Of a DNA stretch of 64,000 nucleotides, positions 26,333 to 34,958 are shown one piece after another. This DNA comes from Ligaoa zhengdingensis (GTDB lineage: Bacteria > Bacillota > Clostridia > Oscillospirales > Ruminococcaceae). Positions within the stretch are counted from its first letter, which is position 1; every line of letters starts with the position of its first letter. A model generated the notes under the pieces. The model was not told the origin of the DNA. It did no database searches and saw only the letters and a program-made list of their open reading frames with translations. A program made the position numbers and the translations under genes. The DNA is taken from positions 459,794 through 523,793 of the forward strand of contig NZ_JACRST010000001.1 of NCBI RefSeq assembly GCF_014384885.1, written 5' to 3'.

Positions 26333-27070
26333 CTATTCTTCGTCGCTGATACCCTGCAAAATTTCCATCATCTCAGCCATTTCCTGATCCATGGTGTCCT
26401 GCACCGGCGGTTCTGCGGATGGGTCGACCGCCGTATCCTCGGCCAGCTCCACGCCCTCAGCTTCGGCAGCTTCTTCGGCCGGCAGGGTTTCGCCGCCTAT
26501 CGTGTCCTCCACCACCGCTGTCTCCTCCGTCTCAGGCAGCGGCAGGGTCTGCGCCTGCGCCATCGCCGAGGAATCGGCCGCAAAGCCGTGCATAAATCCG
26601 TTGAGCTCCACCGAGCACACGTCGCCGCCGATCACCTTACCGTCGCAGACCAGCAAGTTGATGCGGGCGTTATCTGGGCATTCGGGGTAATTGGTGATCT
26701 TGTAAGTGTAGCGTTTACAGCGTTTTCCCTTGAATTTTTCCAAATTATAATTCTGCTTTTGCTGCAACTCGTTGTATTTGGTGTAAACCTCGTCGAACTC
26801 CTCAGGGATGACGATTTCAGCGATCTCCTGCGGTTCCTCCTCGACCTCCCAGCCGAACTGGGCGATGAAGGCCAATCGGTCCCGTTCCGTCTTGGCCACC
26901 CCCTTGGCGGCATTTTTATCCAGCTTTGCGCCAACTTCCACCTCCGACTCCCCCTGCGGGTTGGAGATGCGCGCGCCCACGCCGTAGACAAACAGCGCGA
27001 TCGCCGCCAAAAAAATTACGCCCGCCCCCAGAAGCCGTCCGCCCGAAATTTTATAGGACTTCACGAACAT
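26333..27070 (-). CDS. DUF4830-type membrane-anchored protein
   Basis: A 245-residue protein with one N-terminal transmembrane segment (about residues 13-35) and an external domain. It contains RLAFIAQFGWEVEEEP, IPEEFDEVYTKYNELQ and DGKVIGGDVCSVELNGFMHG, which match the DUF4830 family as I know it from Clostridia. The C-terminal 75 residues are a low-complexity Glu/Ala/Thr/Pro tail. Function is unknown. ATG 27070 is chosen over closer upstream ATGs because the GGGGG is correctly spaced only for it. Confidence 0.75.
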   Translation of the reverse strand: MFVKSYKISGGRLLGAGVIFLAAIALFVYGVGARISNPQGESEVEVGAKLDKNAAKGVAKTERDRLAFIAQFGWEVEEEPQEIAEIVIPEEFDEVYTKYNELQQKQNYNLEKFKGKRCKRYTYKITNYPECPDNARINLLVCDGKVIGGDVCSVELNGFMHGFAADSSAMAQAQTLPLPETEETAVVEDTIGGETLPAEEAAEAEGVELAEDTAVDPSAEPPVQDTMDQEMAEMMEILQGISDEE

Positions 27071-27153
27071 AGCCATTCCCCCGTCTATACAATGTCTTAC
27101 CACCACTATATGAGGAAACGGACAAAAATATATCCACTCTGGAAAAAAGGGCG

Positions 27154-27187
27154 CAAAACGGGGCTGCCCGCCGCAACGGACAGCCCC
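27154..27187 (-). terminator. Terminator after the EF-G-like gene
   Basis: GGGGCTGTCC and GGGCAGCCCC arms around a GC-rich loop, followed on the minus strand by GTTTTG and, further on, CTTTTTT. Confidence 0.75.
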
Positions 27188-27199
27188 ACCGATCGCTCT

Positions 27200-29272
27200 T
27201 TATTCTTCTGCGTTCATCACCTGTGCGTCAGCGATGACCGCCGCTTCCAGCATCTTGGGCAGTTCCTCATACCGCTCGAAAACGAGGGTGAAGGAGCCGC
27301 GCCCCTGGGTCATCTGGCGCAATGCGGTAGTGAAGTCGTGCATCTCGCTCATGGGGACCTCGGCCTCGATCTCGGTGAGGCCGTCCTCCATCGGGTTCAT
27401 ACCGAGCACACGGCCGCGGCGCTTATTGATGTCGCCCATCAGGTCGCCGGTATTGGATTCGGGGGTCATCACCTTCAGGCTGCCGATCGGCTCGAGCAGA
27501 ACCGGATTGGCCTGCGGCAGCGCCGCCTTGTAGGCGAGGGTCGCCGCCATCTTGAAGGACATTTCCGAGGAATCGACCGGATGGTAGGAGCCGTCCACCA
27601 GGGTCGCCTTCAGGCCGACCACCGGATACCCGGCCACCACGCCGTGTTTGACGCAATCGCGCAGGCCCTTTTCCACCGCCGGGAAAAAGTTTTTGGGCAC
27701 GGCGCCGCCGAACACATTCTCGCAGAACTCCATCTCCTCGGATTCGCACGGCTCGAATTCGATCCATACGTCGCCGAACTGCCCGTGGCCGCCCGACTGT
27801 TTCTTGTGGCGGCCCTGCACCTTGACCTTCTTGCGGATGGTCTCGCGGTAGGGGACGCGCGGTTTTTCCAGCAGGACATCCACGCCGAATTTATTTTTGA
27901 GCTTGGAAACCAGCACATCGAGATGCTGCTCGCCCAGACCGGAAACCACCTGCTGTTTGGTCTCGACGTTGTTTTCGTAACTGACGGTCGGATCCTCCTC
28001 CATCAGCCGCTGGATGCTCGAAGCGATCTTGCCCTCGTCGCCCTTGGATTTGGGCGTGATCGCCATGGACATACAGGGCAGCGGATAGTCGATCTTCGGC
28101 AGCTTGACCACGCGCTTGGGGTCGCACAGGGTGTCGCCGGTGTTGGCCGAAATCTTGGTGATGGCGCCGATGTCGCCCGCCGAGATAAATGCGGTGTCCT
28201 CCTGCTTTTTGCCCTTGATGTAGATGATCTTGCCCAGGCGCTCCGGCTGGCCGGTGGTGGCGTTGACCGGAATCAGGTCGCTCGAGAGCTTGCCTGCGAT
28301 CACCTTGACATAGGAAAGCTTGCCGACAAACGGGTCGGCCACCGTCTTAAACACATAGGCGGCCAGCGGCTGGGTGTCGTCGCACTCGATTTCCACCGCT
28401 TCGCCGTCGGCGTTCTCACCCACCTCGTCGGCGACCTTTTTGGCGGCCGGCAGCAGATCCGCGATACAATCGAGCATCATGTCCACGCCCTCCATGGTGA
28501 GGCTGGAGCCGCAGACCACGGGCGAAATGGTGCCCTCCCGCACGCCGTTGCGGATGCCGTCGATCGTCTCTTCGCGGGTGAACGCCTCGCCGGAGAAGAA
28601 TTTTTCAAACAGGGTTTCGTCCGTCTCGGCAATTGCCTCGGACATCGCCTCCACCAGACCCTCGATCCGGTGGCCAGTATCGGGCATGGGAACCTCGCTC
28701 GCCTTGCCCGACGCATCGTATTTGTAAGCCTTCATATCTATAAGATTAATGTAACAGGATACGGCGTGGTTCTCATAGACAGGCACCACCAGAGGACAAA
28801 CACTCGGGCCGAATTTGCCCTTTAACTCCTCGAGCACCTTGTAAAAATCGGCATTTTCCACGTCCAGCTTGGTGATCGCAAACATCTTTGCCTTTTTCTG
28901 CTGCGTCGCCAGCTTATATGCCTTCTCCGCGCCAACTGTTACCCCCGATTTTCCAGATAATACAATCATGACGCTGTCCGCCGCGCGAATGCCTTCGTAA
29001 AAGCCCGCGGCAAAATCGAACAATCCCGGAGTATCCAACAGGTTAATTTTTACAGAACCCCATGTGAGAGGGGCGACCGCCATAGAGACCGAAACTTTGC
29101 GCTTTGTTTCTTCCGGATCGAAATCACAAATGGTGTTCGCATCAGCCACCTTTCCCAGTCTATCTGTGGCGCCAGCTTTAAACAGCAGGGCCTCCGCCAA
29201 GGATGTTTTGCCTGAGCCACCATGCCCAGCCAAGGCAACGTTTTTGATTTTGTCTGCCAAGTATTGCCTCAT
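27200..29272 (-). CDS. EF-G-like translational GTPase
   Basis: A 690-residue GTPase with the five-domain EF-G layout. The P-loop is AGHGGSGKTS instead of the GHIDAGKTT of true EF-G; G3 is DTPG and G4 is TKLD. This marks the EF-G paralogue group (EF-G2 type) rather than the main translocase. Its exact role in translation is not settled. ATG 29272 follows GAAAGGGG, and the leader contains a GC-rich hairpin just upstream of the ribosome binding site and a perfect DnaA-box-like TTATCCACA. It lies after a small membrane peptide gene on the same strand. Confidence 0.9.
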   Translation of the reverse strand: MRQYLADKIKNVALAGHGGSGKTSLAEALLFKAGATDRLGKVADANTICDFDPEETKRKVSVSMAVAPLTWGSVKINLLDTPGLFDFAAGFYEGIRAADSVMIVLSGKSGVTVGAEKAYKLATQQKKAKMFAITKLDVENADFYKVLEELKGKFGPSVCPLVVPVYENHAVSCYINLIDMKAYKYDASGKASEVPMPDTGHRIEGLVEAMSEAIAETDETLFEKFFSGEAFTREETIDGIRNGVREGTISPVVCGSSLTMEGVDMMLDCIADLLPAAKKVADEVGENADGEAVEIECDDTQPLAAYVFKTVADPFVGKLSYVKVIAGKLSSDLIPVNATTGQPERLGKIIYIKGKKQEDTAFISAGDIGAITKISANTGDTLCDPKRVVKLPKIDYPLPCMSMAITPKSKGDEGKIASSIQRLMEEDPTVSYENNVETKQQVVSGLGEQHLDVLVSKLKNKFGVDVLLEKPRVPYRETIRKKVKVQGRHKKQSGGHGQFGDVWIEFEPCESEEMEFCENVFGGAVPKNFFPAVEKGLRDCVKHGVVAGYPVVGLKATLVDGSYHPVDSSEMSFKMAATLAYKAALPQANPVLLEPIGSLKVMTPESNTGDLMGDINKRRGRVLGMNPMEDGLTEIEAEVPMSEMHDFTTALRQMTQGRGSFTLVFERYEELPKMLEAAVIADAQVMNAEE

Positions 29273-29293
29273 AGTAAGGTCCCCTTTCGTTCT

Positions 29294-29321
29294 GCCGGCC
29301 GCAATAAAAAAGTCGGCCGGC
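29294..29321 (-). repeat. GC-rich leader hairpin before the EF-G-like gene
   Basis: GCCGGCCG and CGGCCGGC arms enclose a T-rich 12-base loop. It lies about ten bases upstream of the ribosome binding site. Because the T residues are in the loop, it is not a normal terminator; control of translation or RNA stability is possible. Confidence 0.6.
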
Positions 29322-29387
29322 TGTTGAATTCATAATTGTATAATGTGGATAACTTTGCCAGATATCATCAAACAATTATAGTGTATA

Positions 29388-29486
29388 TTATACTACAATT
29401 GCCAGAAGAATCAAGCAAATGGACAAAAAAACACCCAGCCGCCAAGAGAATTTGACGGCCAGGTATTGTGCAGTTTTAATAAACAT
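29388..29486 (-). CDS. Possible 32-residue single-span membrane peptide
   Basis: A short frame (MFIKTAQYLAVKFSW, then a hydrophobic stretch LGVFLSICLILLAIVV) preceded by AAAAGGG at a usable distance. It is too short to be sure. It lies between the P-type-ATPase-like gene and the EF-G-like gene on the same strand. No other gene is seen in 29273-29568. A TATAAT-like promoter for the EF-G-like gene lies in 29370-29390. Confidence 0.3.
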   Translation of the reverse strand: MFIKTAQYLAVKFSWRLGVFLSICLILLAIVV

Positions 29487-29568
29487 GTCGCCCTTTTGCA
29501 CCAGGTTCCCACGATTTGCCCGAAAATTTGCCCACATTCTGCTTTTGGGCCCAACTTTTTCACCCGGT

Positions 29569-32310
29569 TCAGATGCGGCGCAGCAGCGAAAAGAGCCAGA
29601 CCGCAATTCCCCACACCAGCTGATAGATCAGCACCGTGGGCATGGTGGTCTGTGCCATGCTGCCCATAAAGGAGAAGAAGGTGACCAGCGTATAGCCGAG
29701 GATCATGCCCACGATTTGGACGATGAGGCCGATATTGACCGCCACCTTGACGCTGGACGCCGCGGATACCGCGTGCGCAAAGCCCGCAAACGATCCGTTG
29801 TGCACGATGTAGCCCTTGCTGTTTGCGCGCGGCCGCACCAGCTTTTCAAAGTTTGTGTGCAGCTTGGCGGGCAGAATGCGGATCATCTCCTCGGGCAGGT
29901 CGTAAATGCGGGCGATCTTTGCCGCGGTGAGGTTGGGATCGACCGACCGCACTACGATGGAGATGCCCTTGTGCTCCAGCTCGCCGAGCACATAATCGAC
30001 GTCGTCGTTGCGCACATAGCTGATGACGAACATCGCAGTCAATTCGCCCGAATTGGCCAGATAGAGGATATCGCGGTCCTCGGTGCGGTATTTCGCCTCG
30101 TAATCCTTGCTGGGGGTATCGATGCCGTGGAACCGCATCAGGTCGCTGTTGCCGATGAGCACCCGTTTGCCGCCCACCCAGGCGGAGACGCCCATCGCGT
30201 CTTCATACACCAGGTTCTCCACCGGCTTGAGCATCTTGGTGTTGCCCTGGATGATGCGCAAAAAGATATTTTTTACCGCGCCGTTGCAGACGCAGAGCAC
30301 GCTCGCCGCGTCCAGAATTGCCTCGTCGATGCGGTTTTTCTCAAAGGTTTTGATGTTATGCAGCAGCACCTCGTCGCTGGTGAACAGGTCGCACGCGTCG
30401 GCCAGCACCACGTTGGTCTCGGCAAAGCGCTCCACCGCGTTGTAACCGGACAGGGCCGCCCCCTCTTTGGTGAGCACCCGGTAGGCCTTGTGCTGCGGCA
30501 GGCTGGCCACGATCGTGGCGGTGATGGGCGATGAAATCGCCAAAACCGCTGCAAAGGTGGAAAGAGCCACAAAGATGTTCTCGTTGAACACATAGGAGAG
30601 CACTGCCACCACCACACTGCCCACAAAGATGATCGGCACCGTGATCTTGGCGATGTTGTCGCTGGTGTCGTCAGCATAGGACTGCTCCACGAAATTTTCG
30701 ACAAAGCCGGTCGGCGCGCTGTAGGCGATGTGCGGCTCGTCGATGTTCATATCCCAGGTAAAATCGCGGCACAGGTCGCGCTGTTCGAGGTTTTGCGCGG
30801 TGTATTTCGGCGTATTCGAGGTGACGAACCGGAAGTTTCCGGTGATCCGCCCCACGGTGAACATCTTGCCTATGGTGTTAAACAGCAGGCCGAGCGAGGC
30901 CACCGCGAAATACAGATGGATGTCGTTATCGGCCAGCGCCGCAGGATGGAGCAGCAGCGAGACGCCCTGCATCACCGAGGCGAGCACCGCGAGCGAAGCG
31001 AGGGAATCGTTGTTCGCCCTGAGGCGGAACAACCCGGCAACCCCCTCCGAGATGGTATTGTGGCAGAACAGCGCGGCGATCATCAGCAGCACCAGGTTGA
31101 GAATCACAAAGACGGCGGGCGCGCCTGTGGCGGAAACCGCATCTAGCAGCGGGAGCGGCAGGCTCTCGGTGAACCCCAGATAAAGCAGCCCCAGGCTGCA
31201 CAGAATGGTGGCGGTGAACCGCATCATCAAGCCACCGCGCAGGGTGTTGAGATCGGCCTTGACGCTGGAGGTCTCCTCCGTCGAATTGAATTCCTCCATC
31301 CCCATCCGGCTGGCCGGTTCGTCCTCGTAGTCGCCCGAATCGTCCTCCGCCGTCAACTCCTGCTCCGGCCCATTTTCTACCACGTGGAATGGGAGCGGCG
31401 GCGCGGCCCCTGCGGGAGCATCCTCCGTAATGCCAAAATCGGCGGCGTCAAACGCCGGTTTCTCCTTGCGTACAGGTTCCGGCGCCATCTGGGGCACGGG
31501 CTCCTCCGCGGTCTCCGCCTCGGCATGGAACTGGAACCCATGCTTGGGTTCCGGCGCCGGTTCCGCCGGCGCGGCGGGCGGCTCCTCGCGCGGCGCGGCT
31601 TTCTGTCTCGCCTCGGCCTGCCGCCGCTCGGGGGAATTCACCGGCGCGCCGAAATTGTTGCGGATTTCGCTCCATTCCGGGCGCCGGCGGGCGCCGGTTC
31701 CAATGGGAGAAAGCCCGCTGTATTTCATAATAAATTCGTCCGGCTCATCCTGGCGGCGGGCACTCGGCCGGCGAATCGACAGGGACTTGCGCCCACCGTC
31801 CTCCTCCGCCCGGCGGTTGTACCGATCCGCCTCCTGCGCCGCGGAATAAACGGCATCCACGGGGTCGTAATGAGCTTGTTCCCGTTCGTAGCTGCGGTAG
31901 GCTCGGTTGCGGGGCGGCTCGTCGTAAATGTCATAATCGCGCGGCAAGCGCACCGTGGCCTGCTGCGGCTCCCCCGCGCGGCGGCGCGGCGGGACAGGCC
32001 GGGAAAAATAGTCGTCGTCATAGTCCCGCACCGGCCGGATCGGCCGATGGAGGACCGGGCGTCCAAAATCGTCGTCGTCCTCGTATTCCTGATATTCCTT
32101 TGTGGGAAGGGGACGCCCCGGTCTCTCGTAGTCGAAGTCATCGTAATCCGCTGTGCGGCGCGGCGGCTCGCGATAGGCGGCGTGCGGACGATCGTACGGG
32201 TCGGCCTCCGCTGTACGTCCATGGGATGCCGCGGCCTCCGCCGCGGCCTTGCCCGCTTTCTTCTGCTTGATTTCAGCAAGGATGCTGTCGATATCGTAAT
32301 TGCGATCCAT
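29569..32310 (-). CDS. Degenerate P-type-ATPase-like membrane protein with long disordered N terminus
   Basis: A 913-residue protein in two parts. Residues about 1-355 are low-complexity, rich in Arg, Asp, Glu, Pro and Tyr, and predicted disordered. The rest has about eight membrane segments and soluble parts laid out like a P1-type cation ATPase: a GKRVLIGNSDLM nucleotide-domain motif and a GELTAMFVISYVRND hinge. The catalytic motifs are lost: DKTGTLT is DACDLFT (638-644), the TGD loop is RSVDP, GDGxNDxP is absent, and the membrane CPC-type site reads SPI. It should not pump ions by phosphorylation. It follows rlmB in an apparent operon, and its function is unknown. Confidence 0.85.
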   Translation of the reverse strand: MDRNYDIDSILAEIKQKKAGKAAAEAAASHGRTAEADPYDRPHAAYREPPRRTADYDDFDYERPGRPLPTKEYQEYEDDDDFGRPVLHRPIRPVRDYDDDYFSRPVPPRRRAGEPQQATVRLPRDYDIYDEPPRNRAYRSYEREQAHYDPVDAVYSAAQEADRYNRRAEEDGGRKSLSIRRPSARRQDEPDEFIMKYSGLSPIGTGARRRPEWSEIRNNFGAPVNSPERRQAEARQKAAPREEPPAAPAEPAPEPKHGFQFHAEAETAEEPVPQMAPEPVRKEKPAFDAADFGITEDAPAGAAPPLPFHVVENGPEQELTAEDDSGDYEDEPASRMGMEEFNSTEETSSVKADLNTLRGGLMMRFTATILCSLGLLYLGFTESLPLPLLDAVSATGAPAVFVILNLVLLMIAALFCHNTISEGVAGLFRLRANNDSLASLAVLASVMQGVSLLLHPAALADNDIHLYFAVASLGLLFNTIGKMFTVGRITGNFRFVTSNTPKYTAQNLEQRDLCRDFTWDMNIDEPHIAYSAPTGFVENFVEQSYADDTSDNIAKITVPIIFVGSVVVAVLSYVFNENIFVALSTFAAVLAISSPITATIVASLPQHKAYRVLTKEGAALSGYNAVERFAETNVVLADACDLFTSDEVLLHNIKTFEKNRIDEAILDAASVLCVCNGAVKNIFLRIIQGNTKMLKPVENLVYEDAMGVSAWVGGKRVLIGNSDLMRFHGIDTPSKDYEAKYRTEDRDILYLANSGELTAMFVISYVRNDDVDYVLGELEHKGISIVVRSVDPNLTAAKIARIYDLPEEMIRILPAKLHTNFEKLVRPRANSKGYIVHNGSFAGFAHAVSAASSVKVAVNIGLIVQIVGMILGYTLVTFFSFMGSMAQTTMPTVLIYQLVWGIAVWLFSLLRRI

Positions 32311-32343
32311 GTTGATAACCCCCTCTGTCCACCCGACGGACCG

Positions 32344-33102
32344 CTACAGCTTCAAACGCTGCCGCGCGATCTCGTACATCAAAATACCGCCCGCGACCGA
32401 AGCATTGAGCGAATTGATGCTGCCGAGCATCGGCAGCGCCACAGTAAAGTCACATTTTTCCTTGATTAACCGGCCCACGCCGTTGCCTTCGCTGCCGACC
32501 ACCAGGCCGACCGCGCCGGAGTAATCCACCTTGCACCAGGTCTGGCCGTCCATATCGGCGCAGTAAAGCCATACGCCGCGCCCCTTGAGCTCCTCCATCG
32601 CAGCTGCGAGGTTGGCCACCCGCACCACCGGAAGATAGCTGGCCGCACCGGCCGACGCCTTAAAAACGGTCGGCGAAAGCCCTGCGCTGCGCCGTTTGGG
32701 AATGATAATCCCATGCGCACCGCTGCACTCCGCCGTGCGGATGAGCGCACCCAGGTTGTGCGGATCCTCGATTTCATCCGCTAAAATAACAAACAGCGGC
32801 TCCCCCTTCTCCTCGGCGCGCTGATAGACCTCCTCGAGGGTGCTGTAGCGCACGGCGGCCACTGTGGCCGCCACCCCCTGGTGCCCCTCGGTTCCGCACA
32901 TGGCGTCCAGCTTTTGCTGGGTGACATCCTTCACCGGGATCCCCCGGTCGCGCGCCATGCCGATGATCCGGCCGATGCTGCCCTTTCCATCGCCCGCGGC
33001 GATGTACAATTTATCCAGGCACTGGTCGGATTTGAGCGCCTCCAGTACCGCATTCCGGCCATAAATGAGGTCGGTCGGCCTTTCTTCCCTGTTCTGATTC
33101 AT
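32344..33102 (-). CDS. rlmB: 23S rRNA 2'-O-methyltransferase RlmB (SpoU/TrmH family)
   Basis: Methylates the ribose of a guanosine in 23S rRNA (G2251 in E. coli). The 252-residue protein has an N-terminal substrate-binding domain (LIYGRNAVLEAL) and the SPOUT trefoil-knot domain: motif 1 DEIEDPHNLGALIRTAE, motif 2 VGLVVGSEGNGVGRL and motif 3 LPMLGSINSLNASVA. ATG 33102 follows AGAGGGG. TrmH group 3 members are hard to separate, so the exact target is inferred. Confidence 0.92.
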   Translation of the reverse strand: MNQNREERPTDLIYGRNAVLEALKSDQCLDKLYIAAGDGKGSIGRIIGMARDRGIPVKDVTQQKLDAMCGTEGHQGVAATVAAVRYSTLEEVYQRAEEKGEPLFVILADEIEDPHNLGALIRTAECSGAHGIIIPKRRSAGLSPTVFKASAGAASYLPVVRVANLAAAMEELKGRGVWLYCADMDGQTWCKVDYSGAVGLVVGSEGNGVGRLIKEKCDFTVALPMLGSINSLNASVAGGILMYEIARQRLKL

Positions 33103-33227
33103 CGCTGTTGTTCCCCTCTGTTGCGCCCCAGGCAAACCCGCGGGCGTTTTGGTCCGGTAAAACCGATCCTATGAATTCAAATTATAGCATAAAATGCGAC
33201 ACGATAAAACCACAAAGATTGAATTTT

Positions 33228-33491
33228 TTACAGCAGAACCACAGCGAGCGCCACAGCGGCCCCCACACCCGCCGCCCCCAGCAGCTTCAGGGTCTCGAAC
33301 AGCGGCAGGCGCAACAACATGCGGCGCAGGCGACTTCCGCTCGCATTCTTCAAAAAATCGTCGGCATTCCGCTTGATTTCACTCTCATTCTCCGCGAGCC
33401 TGCGGTCCTTGACAAACAGAATGGCTCTCTCAAAATACTCGTTTTGGGTGTCCACGACCTCAATGATCTTCTTATTCACTCCACGCAGCAT
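33228..33491 (-). CDS. Small tail-anchored protein of unknown function
   Basis: An 87-residue protein with a charged soluble part (VVDTQNEYFERAILFVKDRR) and one hydrophobic segment at the C terminus (about residues 68-87). It is probably tail-anchored with the N terminus in the cytoplasm. GAGAGGCGG at proper spacing before ATG 33491 supports translation. It is upstream of rlmB on the same strand. I do not recognise the family. Confidence 0.65.
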   Translation of the reverse strand: MLRGVNKKIIEVVDTQNEYFERAILFVKDRRLAENESEIKRNADDFLKNASGSRLRRMLLRLPLFETLKLLGAAGVGAAVALAVVLL

Positions 33492-33919
33492 GACAAAACC
33501 GCCTCTCTTTCTTTATCGCAGCGGGCAAAAATAGCCCAAATACAATACATTTTGTAGACAATACAATTATTCCCTTCCCTGCAAAAATCATTCATAGATG
33601 ACGTCTCCTGGTGAATTTGGCTACAGTATCCGACAAAATCGGCCATACAGCAGAATTTTCACCGGGATACACGCGAAAAACTGCATTGCAACCCTATTTT
33701 CTGTCGTTATACGGAATGTATTATTCATTTTTCCCACAATGGCCCGCGTTTTCTTGTGGAAAACTCCGTGGAAAGTGTGGAATAAATTCGGTTTGTCCTG
33801 CATAGAAACGCGGTTTCCCCTTTACAAAGTTTTTATTCATTTTTGTTGAAATCTATTTTTTACCAATTACATACCGTAATTTTTCATAGCCTTCAACAAT
33901 TTTTACCGCATCGTTTCGG
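33492..33919. other. AT-rich intergenic region without a visible gene
   Basis: About 430 bp, clearly richer in A and T than its surroundings. It contains several near-matches to the DnaA box TTATCCACA around 33735-33780 (for example TTTTCCACA on the minus strand) but no exact one. Short frames in it lack ribosome binding sites. It must hold the promoter of the gene at 33228-33491. Confidence 0.5.
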
Positions 33920-33948
33920 TTGCGCCCCCGGCGCGGGTCAGGTATACT
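33920..33948 (+). promoter_or_regulatory. Promoter of the DNA glycosylase gene
   Basis: TTGCGC (33920-33925), 17-bp spacer, TATACT (33943-33948), followed by an AAAGGGAGGGG ribosome binding site just before ATG 33970. Confidence 0.6.
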
Positions 33949-33969
33949 GGAAACAAAGGGAGGGGTTGT

Positions 33970-34806
33970 ATGGACACTACGATAACTTTTTTGCAGCTCG
34001 CAATTCCGGCCGAAGAAAATTTTTCCTTGGCGGACACCTTGGACTGCGGCCAGTGCTTCCGCTGGGAGGCGGAGGGGGATGGCTGGTACCATGGCGTTGT
34101 GTCGCGCCGCTTCTGCCGCGCAAAGCAGATGCCGGACGGCCTGCTGCTGGAACACGCCGCCGAGGGGGACGAGCCGTTTTGGCGCAACTACTTCGATCTG
34201 GAGGTGAGCTATGCCGCCATCCGTGAGCGCTTGTGCCGCGACAGGCAGCTGGCCCGCGCGGCCGCGTTTGCGCCCGGCATCCGGGTGCTGCGGCAGGAAC
34301 CGTGGGAGACCCTCTGCTCGTTCATCATCAGCCAAAACAACAACCTCGGCCGCATCAAGGGGATTGTCGCGCGGTTGTGCGGCGGGTTCGGGGACGAGCT
34401 CTCAGTCGGCATCCACGCCTTTCCCCGGCCCGAACAGCTCGCCGGGCACACCGAGGAGGATCTCGCGCCCCTGCGCGCGGGTTGGCGCGCGGGCTATCTG
34501 CTTGACGCCGCAGATAAAGTGGCATCCGGCGAGCTCGATTTGGATGAAATCGCCCGCATGCCGCTGGACGACGCCCGCGCGGCGCTGCAAACCATCCGCG
34601 GGGTGGGGCCGAAGGTGGCGGAATGCGCCCTGCTTTATGGCTTTGGCCGGCGGGAATGCTTCCCGATGGACGTGTGGATGAAGCGCGCGATGAAGCAGTT
34701 GTTTCCCAAAGGCTTGCCCCGCTGTGCCCGGGCCGACGCGGGCATCGCGCAGCAGTACATCTTCCACTACGCGCGCGTCTGCCCAGAGGCATTCGACAAA
34801 AAATAG
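33970..34806 (+). CDS. ogg: OGG1-type 8-oxoguanine DNA glycosylase/AP lyase
   Basis: Removes 8-oxoguanine from DNA. The 278-residue protein has the N-terminal DCGQCFRW motif, SFIISQNNNLGRIKGIV, and the helix-hairpin-helix GVGPKVAECALL with catalytic Lys215 followed by Asp234 (FPMDVWM). The 19-residue spacing of this Lys-Asp pair equals that of human OGG1 (Lys249/Asp268). The Lys makes it a bifunctional enzyme rather than AlkA. It has its own promoter and stands alone. No LexA box was found. Confidence 0.88.
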   Translation: MDTTITFLQLAIPAEENFSLADTLDCGQCFRWEAEGDGWYHGVVSRRFCRAKQMPDGLLLEHAAEGDEPFWRNYFDLEVSYAAIRERLCRDRQLARAAAFAPGIRVLRQEPWETLCSFIISQNNNLGRIKGIVARLCGGFGDELSVGIHAFPRPEQLAGHTEEDLAPLRAGWRAGYLLDAADKVASGELDLDEIARMPLDDARAALQTIRGVGPKVAECALLYGFGRRECFPMDVWMKRAMKQLFPKGLPRCARADAGIAQQYIFHYARVCPEAFDKK

Positions 34807-34871
34807 CCGGGATTTCCTGTTTGTGATAAATTTAACAGCTAAAAACCATCTTTTTTTGATGATATTAGTGG

Positions 34872-34901
34872 TTTGCTATTTGTGCCAAAATCAGATATAA
34901 T
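34872..34901 (+). promoter_or_regulatory. fba promoter
   Basis: TTTGCT (34872-34877), 18-bp spacer, perfect TATAAT (34896-34901). The leader to the fba ATG is about 50 nt. Confidence 0.65.
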
Positions 34902-34958
34902 AGATTACTGGAATGGGGTCAAGTAAGACCTCAAAATGTAGTGGGAGGTTTCAATATT

